64,000 nt of DNA from Hydrogenophaga sp. (GCA_011391495.1 JAABQK010000007.1:53847-117846); one strand, 5' to 3'; counted from the first letter of the stretch, positions 46,483-55,366 are shown. Numbers and translations: made by a program. The notes: a model not told the origin generated them from the sequence alone.

Positions 46483-47508
46483 ATGACCCTGTTGCTCGCG
46501 CCCATGGAGGGCCTGCTCGATGCGACCCTGCGCGATGTGCTGACCCGCACCGGCGGCATCGACCGCTGCGTGAGCGAGTTCATCCGCATCACCGACACGC
46601 TGCTGCCCGAGCGCGCGTTTGTGCGCGTGGTGCCCGAGCTGCTCCATGGCGGCTACACGCGGGCCGGAGTGCCGGTGCGCGCCCAGCTGCTCGGCTCCGA
46701 TCCGGCGTGCCTGGCCGAGAACGCGGCGCGCCTGGCCAGTCTGGGCGGTCATGGGGTGGACCTGAATTTCGGCTGCCCGGCCAAGACCGTGAACCAGAGC
46801 CGCGGCGGCGCGGTGCTGCTGGACGAACCCGAACTGATCGGCCGCATCGTGGCCGCCGTGCGCCGCGCGGTGCCGAGCCACACGCCGGTGTCGGCCAAGA
46901 TGCGTCTGGGCTTCAACGACGACCGCCGCGCCGAGGAGTGCGCGCAGGCGATTGCCGAAGCCGGTGCGAACGAGCTGGTGGTGCATGGCCGCACCAGGGC
47001 GCACGGCTACCGCCCGCCCGCGTACTGGGAGCGCATCGCCCAGGTCCGCGAGTCGCTGCCTCCGGGCCGGCGCATCCCGGTGATCGCCAACGGCGAGATC
47101 TGGAGCGTGGCCGACGCCGAACGCTGCCGTGAGGTCACCGGCTGCGAAGCCCTGATGATCGGGCGCGGCATGGTGACCGACCCGGGCCTGGCGCTGGCCA
47201 TCAAGGGACAGGGCGGCGTGCCCTGGAGCCAGATCCTGCCCTTGCTGTGGGTGTTCTGGCAGCAGGTGTGCGGCCGCGTGGAACGCCGGCACCGCGCCGG
47301 ACGGCTCAAGCAGTGGCTCAACTACCTGCGCCACCGGTACCCCGAGGCCCAGTCCGCGTTCGATGACCTGCGGCTGTCCAACGAGCCGGCGCACATCGAG
47401 GCTTGGTTGACGGCGCACGCCACGGCAGTGGATACGCGGGATGGGGGCCCCTGGCTGGCGCCAGCCGGTATCTCCGTGTTGCCAGCAGAAATGGGCCAGC
47501 CGTGTTAA
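46483..47508 (+). CDS. tRNA-dihydrouridine synthase (DusC-like)
   Basis: 341 residues from ATG 46483. FMN-binding and catalytic features: APMEG at residues 6-10, the catalytic C98 in LNFGCPAKTVNQSRGG, K in SAKMRLGF, H in VVHGRTRA, and the glycine-rich ANGEIWS and MIGRGMV phosphate loops. It reduces uridine to dihydrouridine in the D loop of tRNA. The form ANGEIW is DusC-like (U16). The gene is divergent from fecR-like and lies 31 bp before gshA. Confidence 0.92.
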   Translation: MTLLLAPMEGLLDATLRDVLTRTGGIDRCVSEFIRITDTLLPERAFVRVVPELLHGGYTRAGVPVRAQLLGSDPACLAENAARLASLGGHGVDLNFGCPAKTVNQSRGGAVLLDEPELIGRIVAAVRRAVPSHTPVSAKMRLGFNDDRRAEECAQAIAEAGANELVVHGRTRAHGYRPPAYWERIAQVRESLPPGRRIPVIANGEIWSVADAERCREVTGCEALMIGRGMVTDPGLALAIKGQGGVPWSQILPLLWVFWQQVCGRVERRHRAGRLKQWLNYLRHRYPEAQSAFDDLRLSNEPAHIEAWLTAHATAVDTRDGGPWLAPAGISVLPAEMGQPC

Positions 47509-47539
47509 CTTCCGGCCCCGGACCCGAAAACGAGCCTGT

Positions 47540-49096
47540 ATGACCTCATTAGAACAACGGCTGCAAGGCCTCGGCGGCGAGCGGCTGCGCGGCATGAAGC
47601 GCGGCCTTGAAAAAGAGAGCCTGCGCGCCCAGCCCGATGGCCAGCTGGCCCTCACGCCGCACCCGGCGGCTCTGGGCAGTGCGCTGACCCATCCGCACAT
47701 CACCACCGACTACAGCGAGTCGCAGCTCGAGCTCATCACCGGCGTGCACGGCAGCGTCGAATCCTGTCTGGGCGAGCTGACCGAAGTGCACCAGTTCACC
47801 GTGCGCAGCCTGCGCGCGGTGGGCGAGGAGATGCTCTGGGCCTCCAGCATGCCCTGCCGCCTGCCCACCGACGAGACCATTCCGCTCGGGCGCTACGGTT
47901 CGTCCAATGTGGGGCGTGCCAAGAGCGTGTACCGCATGGGCCTGGGCCACCGCTACGGCCGGCGCATGCAGACGATCTCCGGCATCCACTACAACTGGTC
48001 GCTCCCCGGAGTGGACAACGACGGCTACTTTGCGTTGATCCGCAACTTCCGGCGCCACGCGTTTCTGCTGCTCACCCTGTTTGGCGCTTCGCCAGCGGTG
48101 TGTTCCTGCTTCGTCGAAGGGCGGCAGCACGAGCTGCAGAAGCTCAGCGAGCACACGCTGTACATGCCGCACGGCACCTCGCTGCGCATGGGGCGCCTGG
48201 GCTACCAGAGCGAGGCGCAGGCCACGCTGGACGTGAGCTACAACGGGCTCGAAGGCTACGCCGCTTCGCTGCACGACGCACTCACGCGACCCTGGCCGGC
48301 CTACGAGGCGCTGGGCATCCGCAACCCGGGTGGCGACTACAACCAGCTCGCCACCACGCTGCTGCAGATCGAAAACGAGTTCTACGGCACCATCCGGCCC
48401 AAGCGCGTGATCTTCTCGGGCGAGCGTCCCCTGCACGCCCTGCGCGAGCGCGGCGTCGAATACATCGAGGTGCGCCTGATGGACCTCAACCCATTCGAGC
48501 CGATCGGCATCGGCGCCTCCACGCTGCGTTTCCTCGACGTGTTCCTGCTGCATTGCCTGCTCTGCGACAGCCCGCCGGACACACCGGACGAACTGCATGA
48601 GCTGGCCCACAACCAGCACCTCACCGCCGCGCGCGGCCGCGAGCCGGGCCTGTGCCTGTTGCGGGGCGGCCAGAGCGTGCCGCTGCAGCAGTGGGGCAGC
48701 GAGATCCTGGACCAGCTGGGCCCGATCGCCGAGCGCCTCGACGCGATCCACGGCGGCACGGCACACGGCGATGCCGTGGCGCAGGCGCGTGCCTCGCTGC
48801 TGGCGCCCGACACGCTGCCCTCGGCCCGCGTGCTGGCGGCCATGCAGCAAGGCCACGGTGACTCGTTTCTGGCGTTTTCCCGGGCGCAGTCGCAACACAT
48901 CCACAGCCACCTGCTGTCGCTGCCCTGGAGCGCCCGGCAGCAGGCCCGCTTTGAGGCGATGGCGGCCCAGTCCTTCGACGACCAGCGGGCCATCGAAGCG
49001 GCCGACACCATGCCGTTCGACGTCTACCGGCAGGAATACACCTCGCCAGCGCGCTTGGGGCGTCCGACGATCCTGACCGAAGTCGCCAGCGCCTGA
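47540..49096 (+). CDS. gshA: Glutamate-cysteine ligase GshA
   Basis: 518 residues from ATG 47540, normal for the E. coli type. Conserved motifs: the GLEKESLRAQPDG start, the ATP/Mg site TTDYSESQLELIT, the conserved SSMPCRLPTDETIPL segment and HYNWSLP. It forms gamma-glutamylcysteine, the first and regulated step of glutathione synthesis; the window also has a GST. It lies 31 bp after dus, possibly in the same unit. Confidence 0.93.
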   Translation: MTSLEQRLQGLGGERLRGMKRGLEKESLRAQPDGQLALTPHPAALGSALTHPHITTDYSESQLELITGVHGSVESCLGELTEVHQFTVRSLRAVGEEMLWASSMPCRLPTDETIPLGRYGSSNVGRAKSVYRMGLGHRYGRRMQTISGIHYNWSLPGVDNDGYFALIRNFRRHAFLLLTLFGASPAVCSCFVEGRQHELQKLSEHTLYMPHGTSLRMGRLGYQSEAQATLDVSYNGLEGYAASLHDALTRPWPAYEALGIRNPGGDYNQLATTLLQIENEFYGTIRPKRVIFSGERPLHALRERGVEYIEVRLMDLNPFEPIGIGASTLRFLDVFLLHCLLCDSPPDTPDELHELAHNQHLTAARGREPGLCLLRGGQSVPLQQWGSEILDQLGPIAERLDAIHGGTAHGDAVAQARASLLAPDTLPSARVLAAMQQGHGDSFLAFSRAQSQHIHSHLLSLPWSARQQARFEAMAAQSFDDQRAIEAADTMPFDVYRQEYTSPARLGRPTILTEVASA

Positions 49097-49211
49097 CCGT
49101 CGCCAGGCCGCCCCAGGGCGGCTGTTACTGCTCGAAACCAGCACCCGCATCAGGTGTATGCATCGGCAGGCCGTGCGGCATTAAGCTCGCGTTTTTTGAA
49201 CGGAGCCTGCC

Positions 49212-50105
49212 ATGAAGCGCTTGAATGCTGCGGACTTTGACCAGGAGCTGCTGATCCTGTTTGACGCCTATGTGCACGGCGACATCGACCGCCGCGGCTT
49301 TCTCGACCAGGCGGCCCGCTTTGCCGTCGGTGGCCTCACCGCCGCCGGACTGCTGGCGGCACTCGGTCCCGACTTTGCGCTGGCGCAGGTGGTGCCCGAT
49401 GGCGACCCGCGCATCGTCACGCAGCGGGTGGCGTTCGCTTCGCCACAGGGCTACGGCACGCTCAAGGCTTATGTGGCGAAGCCCGCCACCGCCACCGGCC
49501 AGCTGCCCGGCGTGCTGGTGGTGCACGAAAACCGGGGACTGAATCCGCACATCGAAGACATTGCCCGCCGGCTGGCGCTGGAGGGCTACCTGGCCTTCGC
49601 ACCCGATGCACTGACCCCGCTGGGAGGCTATCCGGGCGACGAAGACAAGGCGCGGGCGCTTTTTGCACAGCTGGACCAGGGCAAGACCCGGCAGGACTTC
49701 GTGGCCGCCGCCGGGGCTCTGAAGGCCCGTGAAGACTGCAACGGCCGCATCGGCGTGGTGGGCTTCTGCTACGGCGGCGGCATTGCGCACATGCTGTCGA
49801 GCCAGCTGCCCGATCTGGCGGCTGCCGTGCCGTTTTACGGCAACCACCCGCCGGTGGAGGACGCGGCCAGGGTGAAGGCGCCCCTGCTGATCCATTTCGC
49901 TGGCGTGGACGAGCGCATCAACGCCGCCTGGCCGGGCTACGAAGCCGCGCTGCGGGCGGCGGGCGTGCGCTACACCGCGTACCAGTACCCGGCGACGCAA
50001 CACGGTTTCCACAACGACACCACGCCGCGCTTCGACGCCAACGCCGCGCAGCTCGCCTGGGAGCGCACCCTGGGCTTTTTCAGGCAGCACCTTCGGGCCG
50101 GCTGA
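49212..50105 (+). CDS. Dienelactone hydrolase family protein, possibly Tat-exported
   Basis: 297 residues from ATG 49212 (GGAGCC 7 bases upstream). The catalytic triad is C186 in VGFCYGGG, D233 in FAGVDERI and H264 in QHGFHND, as in dienelactone hydrolases. A DRRGFLDQAARFAVGG segment at about 26-40 with the following hydrophobic stretch looks like a Tat signal with long leader. No chlorocatechol genes are near; the substrate remains unknown. Single gene, upstream region carries a 17-base motif shared with 3331-3347. Confidence 0.9.
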   Translation: MKRLNAADFDQELLILFDAYVHGDIDRRGFLDQAARFAVGGLTAAGLLAALGPDFALAQVVPDGDPRIVTQRVAFASPQGYGTLKAYVAKPATATGQLPGVLVVHENRGLNPHIEDIARRLALEGYLAFAPDALTPLGGYPGDEDKARALFAQLDQGKTRQDFVAAAGALKAREDCNGRIGVVGFCYGGGIAHMLSSQLPDLAAAVPFYGNHPPVEDAARVKAPLLIHFAGVDERINAAWPGYEAALRAAGVRYTAYQYPATQHGFHNDTTPRFDANAAQLAWERTLGFFRQHLRAG

Positions 50106-50124
50106 GGCGCCCAGGGCCGGGCTT

Positions 50125-50421
50125 TCAGCAGCCCGGCGCTTCCAGGCCCAGGTCCGACAGGGGACGCGCCACGCAGGGCAGCACGCAGCCGCCCGCCTTC
50201 TCCTCGGGCAACAGCCCGGGCCATGCGATGTCGTAGACCACCTGGCCGCGCGTCAGCCGTCCGATGCAGCGCCGGCAGGTGCCATTGCGGCACGAGGCGG
50301 GCCAGGAAATCCCTGCGCCCAGCAGGGTGTGCAACAGGGTCTGATCGGTCGGGGCCTGCAGGGTCCGCCCTGCCACGTCCAGTTGAACGCTGCGGGCGCC
50401 CTGCATGGGGGTTCGGCTCAT
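50125..50421 (-). CDS. 2Fe-2S ferredoxin
   Basis: 98 residues from ATG 50421. The plant-type cluster motif SCRNGTCRRC has C44, C49 and C52, and the fourth ligand is C79 or C83 in GGCVLPC. The DQTLLHTLLGAGISWPASC segment is the usual approach to the cluster. It could carry electrons for a monooxygenase or another redox enzyme. It is convergent with the hydrolase gene 19 bp away. Confidence 0.9.
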   Translation of the reverse strand: MSRTPMQGARSVQLDVAGRTLQAPTDQTLLHTLLGAGISWPASCRNGTCRRCIGRLTRGQVVYDIAWPGLLPEEKAGGCVLPCVARPLSDLGLEAPGC

Positions 50422-50513
50422 GTTGCCCAATCTACCGCAGCGGGCCGCGGGCTGGGGTGCGCGCCGTGTCTCCCCCACTTTCGAGACTGCCTTTTGAACA
50501 GGCACACCGTTCT

Positions 50514-50617
50514 TTGTCCCGTCAGATCAAGCACTTGCGTCAGCGGTACAGCGTTGGCACCGGCTTATGCACAGGCTTGTCCAGAGAACACAGGGACAAC
50601 TTCTGCGTCCGGGACAA
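50514..50617. other. Cluster of TTGTCC(C)/GGGACAA heptamers with a DnaA-box-like site
   Basis: TTGTCCC at 50514-50520, TTGTCC at 50577-50582, and inverted GGGACAA at 50593-50599 and 50611-50617. The middle pair can form a hairpin with a 10-base loop. TTATGCACA at 50565-50573 matches the DnaA box at eight of nine positions. It lies in the 211 bp between the methyltransferase stop and the ferredoxin start, where no gene is seen. It may be a regulator-binding site or an mRNA 3' structure. Confidence 0.4.
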
Positions 50618-50632
50618 GTCGATTCGCCGGCC

Positions 50633-51262
50633 TCAGGTCGCCGTGGCCTGTGCCATTCCCCAGTAGTGGTAGGTCCAGGGCTTAGGACCGGGCAGGTAGC
50701 CGGTGTGCAGCTGCGGGCACTCGAATCCGGCGGCCTGCAGCAAGTCCGGGATGTCGCGGTTCAGGTGGCAGCCTCCGGCCAGGGGTCCCCACCAGGGTTG
50801 CAGCCGGTCCTGCCAGCGCGCCACCGTGCCATCGGGTGCGCGGCCGTGTTCGCAGAACAGCAGCGGGCCCGCAGGCACCAGCACCCGGCGCATTTCACGC
50901 AACGCGGCCAGCGGGTCCGGGATGGTGCACAGGCTGTAGGTGACCACCACCGAGTCGAAGCTCGCGTCGGGCCGGGGAATGCGCTCGGCGCTGAGCCCCA
51001 CCAGGTCGACGGGCAGCCCGGCAGCCTCGATGCGGCGACGCGCCCGGGGCTGCAGCTCCAGCGCCGGGTCCAGTCCGGTGACGCGGGTGACACGGGTCTT
51101 GTCGTAGTGCGGCATGTTCAGCCCGGTGCCGATGCCCACTTCCAGCACCCGGCCGTGCGCCTGAGGCACGACCTTCTGGCGCATCCGGCCGATCATGGGC
51201 AGTCCGCAGGCGATATCCAGCGCCCAGGGAAAGACACGCCGCTGGTAGCAGTTCCAGCACAT
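50633..51262 (-). CDS. Class I SAM-dependent methyltransferase
   Basis: 209 residues. Motif I is VLEVGIGTGLNMPHY (about 39-53), motif II is in ERIPRPDASFDSVVVTYSLCT and the post-loop is LREMRRVLVPAGPLLFCEHG. The C-terminus AGFECPQLHTGYLPGPKPWTYHYWGMA is typical for a subfamily related to UbiE and phosphatidylethanolamine N-methyltransferase, but the substrate cannot be set. It is 12 bp downstream of the SRPBCC gene and may be co-transcribed with it. Confidence 0.88.
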   Translation of the reverse strand: MCWNCYQRRVFPWALDIACGLPMIGRMRQKVVPQAHGRVLEVGIGTGLNMPHYDKTRVTRVTGLDPALELQPRARRRIEAAGLPVDLVGLSAERIPRPDASFDSVVVTYSLCTIPDPLAALREMRRVLVPAGPLLFCEHGRAPDGTVARWQDRLQPWWGPLAGGCHLNRDIPDLLQAAGFECPQLHTGYLPGPKPWTYHYWGMAQATAT

Positions 51263-51274
51263 GGAGACGGCGCC

Positions 51275-51745
51275 TCAGGCTTCGCCGCCGAAGCGCTGGA
51301 TCAGGTTGTCGATGTATTTCTCGACCAGTTTCTCGAACTCGCCCTGGACCACCGGCACCACGATCATCTTCATCAGGCCCGGCAGCGGCACCTCGATCTC
51401 GCCCTGGATCGCCAGCGTGACGCCGGTGGATTTCTTGTGGTCCACGATCTTCCAGCTGCCGCCCACCAGTGCGTTGCCGACGCCTTTCACCGGCGTCCAT
51501 TTCACCGAGCCCTTGGCGGGGTCGCTGACGTATTTGCTGGCGTAGACGGTCTGGATGTTCACCTGCGCCGTGCCCACTTTCTCCATCTCCCACTTGTAGA
51601 CGCCCCCGCCCATGTCGGTGAGCTGCTCGACTTTGGGAAAATGGCTAACCGACGTGGGCACGTCCGACAGCACCGCGAACACCTCGGCGGCCTTGGCCTT
51701 GACATCGAATTCGTAGCCCAGATCGATCTTGACGGTGATGCTCAT
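51275..51745 (-). CDS. SRPBCC (START-like) family protein
   Basis: 156 residues from ATG 51745. SRPBCC fold: an N-terminal strand (YEFDVKAKAAEVFAVLSDV), the helix-loop PTSVSHFPKVEQL, strands through the middle and a long C-terminal helix (VVQGEFEKLVEKYIDNLIQRFG). It lacks catalytic motifs I would recognise and probably binds a lipid or other hydrophobic ligand. Some relatives are annotated as CoxG-like. Tight upstream linkage to the methyltransferase gene (12 bp). Confidence 0.82.
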   Translation of the reverse strand: MSITVKIDLGYEFDVKAKAAEVFAVLSDVPTSVSHFPKVEQLTDMGGGVYKWEMEKVGTAQVNIQTVYASKYVSDPAKGSVKWTPVKGVGNALVGGSWKIVDHKKSTGVTLAIQGEIEVPLPGLMKMIVVPVVQGEFEKLVEKYIDNLIQRFGGEA

Positions 51746-51882
51746 GTGTCGCCTCGTGGTGTGGTCGGGTGGAAAATCATTGTGGCACGGTGCACCGCCG
51801 GCCCACCGGCGCCGGGGGGCAAGGGCACAATCCCCGCTTCGGCAGCCCGCAGTTGGGTTCGCCGACCGAAAGAAAACGAACA

Positions 51883-52824
51883 ATGAGCATCCAGTGGTTT
51901 CCCGGGCACATGCACCTCACGCGCAAGGCGATCACCGAGCGGGTGAAAGAGATCGACGTCGTCATCGAGATGCTCGATGCGCGCCTGCCCGGATCGAGTG
52001 CCAACCCGCTGCTGGCCGAACTCACCGCGGGCCGGCCCACACTGAAGGTGGTCAACAAGCAGGACATGGCCGACCCCGTGCGCACCGCGCTCTGGCTCGA
52101 CCACTACAACGCCCAGCCCAGGACGCGCGCCATTGCGCTGGACGCCAGCCACACCGCACCGGCGCGCGCCATCATCGCCGCCTGCCACGAGCTGGCGCCC
52201 AACCGGGGCGGCATGGTCAAGCCCATGCGGGTGCTCATCTGCGGCATTCCCAACGTGGGCAAGTCCACGCTGATCAACACCCTCATGGGCAGGCGCTCGG
52301 CCAAGACCGGCGACGAAGCCGGCATCACCCGCAACGAGCAGCGCATTGCGCTGGCTGACGACTTCTACCTGTACGACACCCCCGGCATGCTCTGGCCGCG
52401 CATCGTCGTTCCCGAGAGCGGCTACAACCTCGCCGCCAGCGGCGCTGTCGGCCGCAACGCCTATGACGAGCAGGAAGTGGCGCTGGAGTTGCTCTCCAGG
52501 CTCAAGGCTGCCTACGCCGCGCAGCTCGACGCCCGTTACAAGCTGGGCCTGTTGCCGGAGGCCATCGCCAGCCTGCCCGACGAAGAACTGATGGAAGCCA
52601 TCGCACGCAAGCGTGGAGCGATCGCCTCGGGTGGAGCGGTCAACTGGCAGAAGGCGGCCGAGCTCGTGATTGCCGACTTCCGCAGCAACGCGATCGGCCG
52701 CGTGACGCTGGAGACGCCCGGGGAGTTCACGCAGTGGCTGGCGACCGGCCAGCAGGCCGATGCCGAGCGCCTGGCGCGCAAGAAAGAGCGCAGCATCAAG
52801 CCTGCCAAACCCCGCAAGCGCTGA
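51883..52824 (+). CDS. Ribosome biogenesis GTPase (RbgA/YlqF family)
   Basis: 313 residues from ATG 51883. The circularly permuted GTPase order G4-G1-G3 is seen: NKQD (58-61), GIPNVGKST (121-129), DTPGM (165-169). The N-terminus SIQWFPGHM is diagnostic of the RbgA/YlqF group, which acts in late 50S assembly in Gram-positive bacteria; many proteobacteria also have it. The basic C-terminal tail (KKERSIKPAKPRKR) fits RNA binding. It is divergent from the SRPBCC gene. Confidence 0.92.
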   Translation: MSIQWFPGHMHLTRKAITERVKEIDVVIEMLDARLPGSSANPLLAELTAGRPTLKVVNKQDMADPVRTALWLDHYNAQPRTRAIALDASHTAPARAIIAACHELAPNRGGMVKPMRVLICGIPNVGKSTLINTLMGRRSAKTGDEAGITRNEQRIALADDFYLYDTPGMLWPRIVVPESGYNLAASGAVGRNAYDEQEVALELLSRLKAAYAAQLDARYKLGLLPEAIASLPDEELMEAIARKRGAIASGGAVNWQKAAELVIADFRSNAIGRVTLETPGEFTQWLATGQQADAERLARKKERSIKPAKPRKR

Positions 52825-52944
52825 ACCCGGTGCTGGACCGCGGCTGAGCCGGGCAGCGGCGTCGCCAACCCGGGGACTTGACGCGGGTCAAGACAGGCTC
52901 TGCGGATGGCTGGCAGCATGGATCCCTTCGTTCAGGAGTCCGCC

Positions 52945-53538
52945 ATGACCGCTTCCCGCCGCATCCTGCTCATTGAAGGCCATCCCGACGCCGGCGTGCG
53001 ACATCTCAACCACGCCCTGGCCGATGCGTATGCCGAGGGTGCCAGCGCCGGGGGGCACGAGGTTCGTCGCGTGGTCGTGGCCTCGCTGGATTTCCCCCTG
53101 GTGAGGACCGCGGACGAGTGGCAGCACGGCAGCTTGCCGGTCGCGCTGCAGCCGGCCCAGGACAACATCGCCTGGGCCCAGCACGTGGTGCTGTTCTTCC
53201 CGCTCTGGCTGGGCGACATGCCGGCCGTGCTGAAGGGTTTTCTGGAACAGGTGGCCCGCCCGGGCTTTGCCGTGGGCCCGGAAGGCGCCAGGCCCTTTGG
53301 CAACAAGCCGCTGTCGGGTCGCTCGGCCCGCGTGGTGGTCACCATGGGCATGCCGGCGCTGGCCTACCGCTGGTTCTACCGCGCCCACAGCGTCAAGTCG
53401 CTGGAGCGCAATATCCTGGGTTTTGTGGGCTTCGCACCGATCCATCAAACGCTGATCGGTCTGGTGGATCAGCTGGGCGAGGCGGGCGTGGCCAGGTGGC
53501 GGAAGAAGCTGCGCCAGCTCGGTCAGGAGGCTGCCTGA
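52945..53538 (+). CDS. NAD(P)H-dependent oxidoreductase, flavodoxin-like fold (NQO1/KefF type)
   Basis: 197 residues from ATG 52945, ribosome-binding site CAGGAG at 52933-52938. The flavodoxin-2 fold has ILLIEGHPDAGVRHLNHALADAYAEGA, the QHVVLFFPLWLGDMPAVLKGFLEQV segment that lines the FMN site and the GRSARVVVTMGMPA strand. It resembles quinone reductases of the NQO1 or KefF group. Probable function: reduction of quinones or electrophiles with NAD(P)H. Single gene, convergent with DUF427. Confidence 0.88.
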   Translation: MTASRRILLIEGHPDAGVRHLNHALADAYAEGASAGGHEVRRVVVASLDFPLVRTADEWQHGSLPVALQPAQDNIAWAQHVVLFFPLWLGDMPAVLKGFLEQVARPGFAVGPEGARPFGNKPLSGRSARVVVTMGMPALAYRWFYRAHSVKSLERNILGFVGFAPIHQTLIGLVDQLGEAGVARWRKKLRQLGQEAA

Positions 53539-53557
53539 TCCGCACCGGCGTGCCGCT

Positions 53558-53839
53558 TCAGGGCGCGACCGTCACGCCCTTCCAGAACGCCACGCGGTCA
53601 CGGATATTCTCTGCTTCCGGTTTCGGGTCCGGGTAATACCAGGCGGCGTCGGTGTTGAGCTCACCGTTCACCAGCAGCGAGTAGTAGCTGGCCTGGCCTT
53701 TCCAGGGGCAGCTGGTGCGGTGGTTGCTGAAGGTCACGTGGTCGCGGTTGAGCGCGCTTTGCGGAAAGTAGTGATTGCCTTCGACCAGCACGGTGTCGTC
53801 GCTTTCGGCGATGACGGCGCCGTTCCAGGTGGCTTTCAT
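53558..53839 (-). CDS. DUF427 domain protein
   Basis: 93 residues. The short DUF427 fold is complete: KATWNGAVIAESDDTVLVEGNHYFP at the start, the HRTSCPWKGQASYYSLLVNG motif and NAAWYYPDP-like segment (here DAAWYYPDPKPEAENIRDRVAFW). The SCPWKG loop is the most conserved feature of this family. Function unknown. It is 10 bp from the small basic protein gene upstream and probably co-transcribed with it. Confidence 0.92.
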   Translation of the reverse strand: MKATWNGAVIAESDDTVLVEGNHYFPQSALNRDHVTFSNHRTSCPWKGQASYYSLLVNGELNTDAAWYYPDPKPEAENIRDRVAFWKGVTVAP

Positions 53840-53849
53840 GGCCGGGGCC

Positions 53850-53990
53850 TCACTTTTTCTTCTCTTTGCCGCGCGGCATCACGGCCGTCACCGGCGCCAT
53901 GGGGCGGTCGGAGCTGGCCGGACCCTTGGGAGCCGACGTGTCCTTTTTCGGCTTTTTCGACATCTTTTCGTTGCGCTGTTCTTTGCCCAT
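53850..53990 (-). CDS. Small Lys-rich protein
   Basis: 46 residues from ATG 53990, which has a convincing GGAG seven bases upstream. The sequence is basic and low-complexity, with MGKEQRNEKMSKKPKKD at the start and PRGKEKKK at the end; it looks intrinsically disordered. No family recognised. It is directly upstream of the DUF427 gene in the same direction. A nucleic-acid-associated role is possible by charge only. Confidence 0.6.
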   Translation of the reverse strand: MGKEQRNEKMSKKPKKDTSAPKGPASSDRPMAPVTAVMPRGKEKKK

Positions 53991-54050
53991 CTCGTTCTCC
54001 GGTTGGCGCCGCGGTGTGCGGCCAGGCAGCAATGTTAAGCGACCGTGCGC

Positions 54051-54641
54051 TCAGGGCTGCTCCAGCCCGATCAGATCGGCCAGCGCCTGTGTCTCGATGG
54101 CTCCGGCTTTCAGCACCGGCTCGCCGCTGCGCCTGTTTCTGGCCACGATGAAGGGTACCGAGTCGGCTCCCAGGCTGTCGAGCAGCTGTGTATTGATCCG
54201 GATGGCGGCCTCCACATCGGGGGGCAAGCTGCTGGAAGCCGACATGCCGCCCTGCCCCGACAGCAGGGATTGTTCGTGTGCCGACATGGCTTCCACCGGG
54301 TTGGCGGCCTGCATCAGTGCAGCACCCTGCGGCAAGCTCTTGGCGCTGATGATCGCCACCGGCACCCAGACAAAGCGGACCTTGCCGTGCAGCGGCAGCG
54401 AGGCGTTCCACAGGTGGCCGCAGTGCGGGCACTGCGGATCGAACAGCACGTACACCGGGTTCGCCGCCATGAGCGCTCCCGCGGTGAATCCCCTGGCCTG
54501 TGCAGCCACCGCGTCATAAGCCTGGGCAGGGGCCAGTCGGGTGACGGCGGTGCCGGCGGAGGTCGTCTCCTGCTTGGAGCAGGCGACCAGGCCCAGCAGG
54601 AGGGCAGCGGCCAGGGACAGGGCGATGGAGCGTGGGTTCAT
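54051..54641 (-). CDS. Thioredoxin-fold lipoprotein (DsbC/DsbG-like)
   Basis: 196 residues. The lipobox is GLVACSK (C21), so it is likely anchored to a membrane in the periplasm. The active site is CPHC (71-74) in VLFDPQCPHCGHLWNA, followed by a helical insertion and cis-Pro in DSVPFIV (about 163). The missing N-terminal dimerisation domain sets it apart from true DsbC/DsbG. It probably forms, isomerises or reduces disulfides in exported proteins. Stop is 60 bp from the small Lys-rich gene start. Confidence 0.85.
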   Translation of the reverse strand: MNPRSIALSLAAALLLGLVACSKQETTSAGTAVTRLAPAQAYDAVAAQARGFTAGALMAANPVYVLFDPQCPHCGHLWNASLPLHGKVRFVWVPVAIISAKSLPQGAALMQAANPVEAMSAHEQSLLSGQGGMSASSSLPPDVEAAIRINTQLLDSLGADSVPFIVARNRRSGEPVLKAGAIETQALADLIGLEQP

Positions 54642-54719
54642 GTGCAGGCGGTCGGTGGTTTTTCGTGGAGCGCATCATCGCAGAGACGGGTCGAGCAGGG
54701 CCGACCGGCGGATCATCCG

Positions 54720-54761
54720 AAAAAATGGCGCAGCGCACCCGGTCCGGGGTGGGCTGCGCCA
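54720..54761 (-). terminator. Rho-independent terminator after the RcnB-like gene
   Basis: On the minus strand, an 8-bp outer stem, TGGCGCAG (54761-54754) with CTGCGCCA (54733-54726), with an inner CACCC/GGGTG pair, followed by TTTTTTC. It lies 23 bp after the stop codon of the RcnB-like gene. Confidence 0.85.
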
Positions 54762-54784
54762 GCGGCGTTCACCGTGTGCTGCGC

Positions 54785-55246
54785 TTAACGGCTCAGGATG
54801 ATGCTGGCGATCAGGCCGGTGGCGATGGCGATCAGCACATAGTCCGAGCCGACCTGCACCCACTGGTGGCCACGCGGGGGCGGGGCCAGGCGGTGTGTGC
54901 GGTAGTCGATCACGACGTACTGGCGGTTGCGGTATTCGCGCGGAATGTAGGCGCCGCGCCGGAACTCGGGGCCGCGTGCGTTGTAGTAGTAATAGTGCGG
55001 CTGGTAGCGGTGGTGGCGCGCATCGCGTCGGTCGTCACGGCGCTCGTCGCGGCGTTCGTAGCGATCGTCACGCCGGTCTTCGCGGCGGTCCCTGCGGTCA
55101 TCGCGCCGGTCGTCCTGGCGCTGCTGTTGCTGGATGATTTCCTCGCGGTTGCTGGCGCGGCGGTCGTTGCCTTGCGCGAACGACGAAAGGGAGCTGAGTC
55201 CCAACGTGGCGGCCAGAACGGCACTGACAAGTTTTGTGATCTTCAT
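54785..55246 (-). CDS. RcnB-family periplasmic protein
   Basis: 153 residues from ATG 55246, with AAGGAG-type site upstream. A signal peptide (about 1-25, cleavage after SFAQ) is followed by a low-complexity zone rich in Arg and Asp (about 41-80; DDRRDDRRDRREDRR) and the RcnB domain (about 100-150) with DYRTHRLAPPPRGHQWVQVGSDYVLIAIATGLI. RcnB in E. coli affects nickel and cobalt efflux; many related proteins have other uses. The repeat zone could shift in length between strains. Confidence 0.88.
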   Translation of the reverse strand: MKITKLVSAVLAATLGLSSLSSFAQGNDRRASNREEIIQQQQRQDDRRDDRRDRREDRRDDRYERRDERRDDRRDARHHRYQPHYYYYNARGPEFRRGAYIPREYRNRQYVVIDYRTHRLAPPPRGHQWVQVGSDYVLIAIATGLIASIILSR

Positions 55247-55366
55247 GGCAAGGCTCCTTGCGGGTTGGGGTGCCTGCATGGTGACCGGTCCATGTGTCGC
55301 GCCGGTAAAGCCCGGGCGTTGAATTGCAAAGACGCGTTTCGACCCGTGCCTGCGCCTCCGCGGTCC

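Noticed and set aside
50565..50573. DnaA-box-like TTATGCACA as evidence of a replication origin
   Set aside because: A single box without AT-rich unwinding region, and no dnaA, parA or gidA gene nearby.
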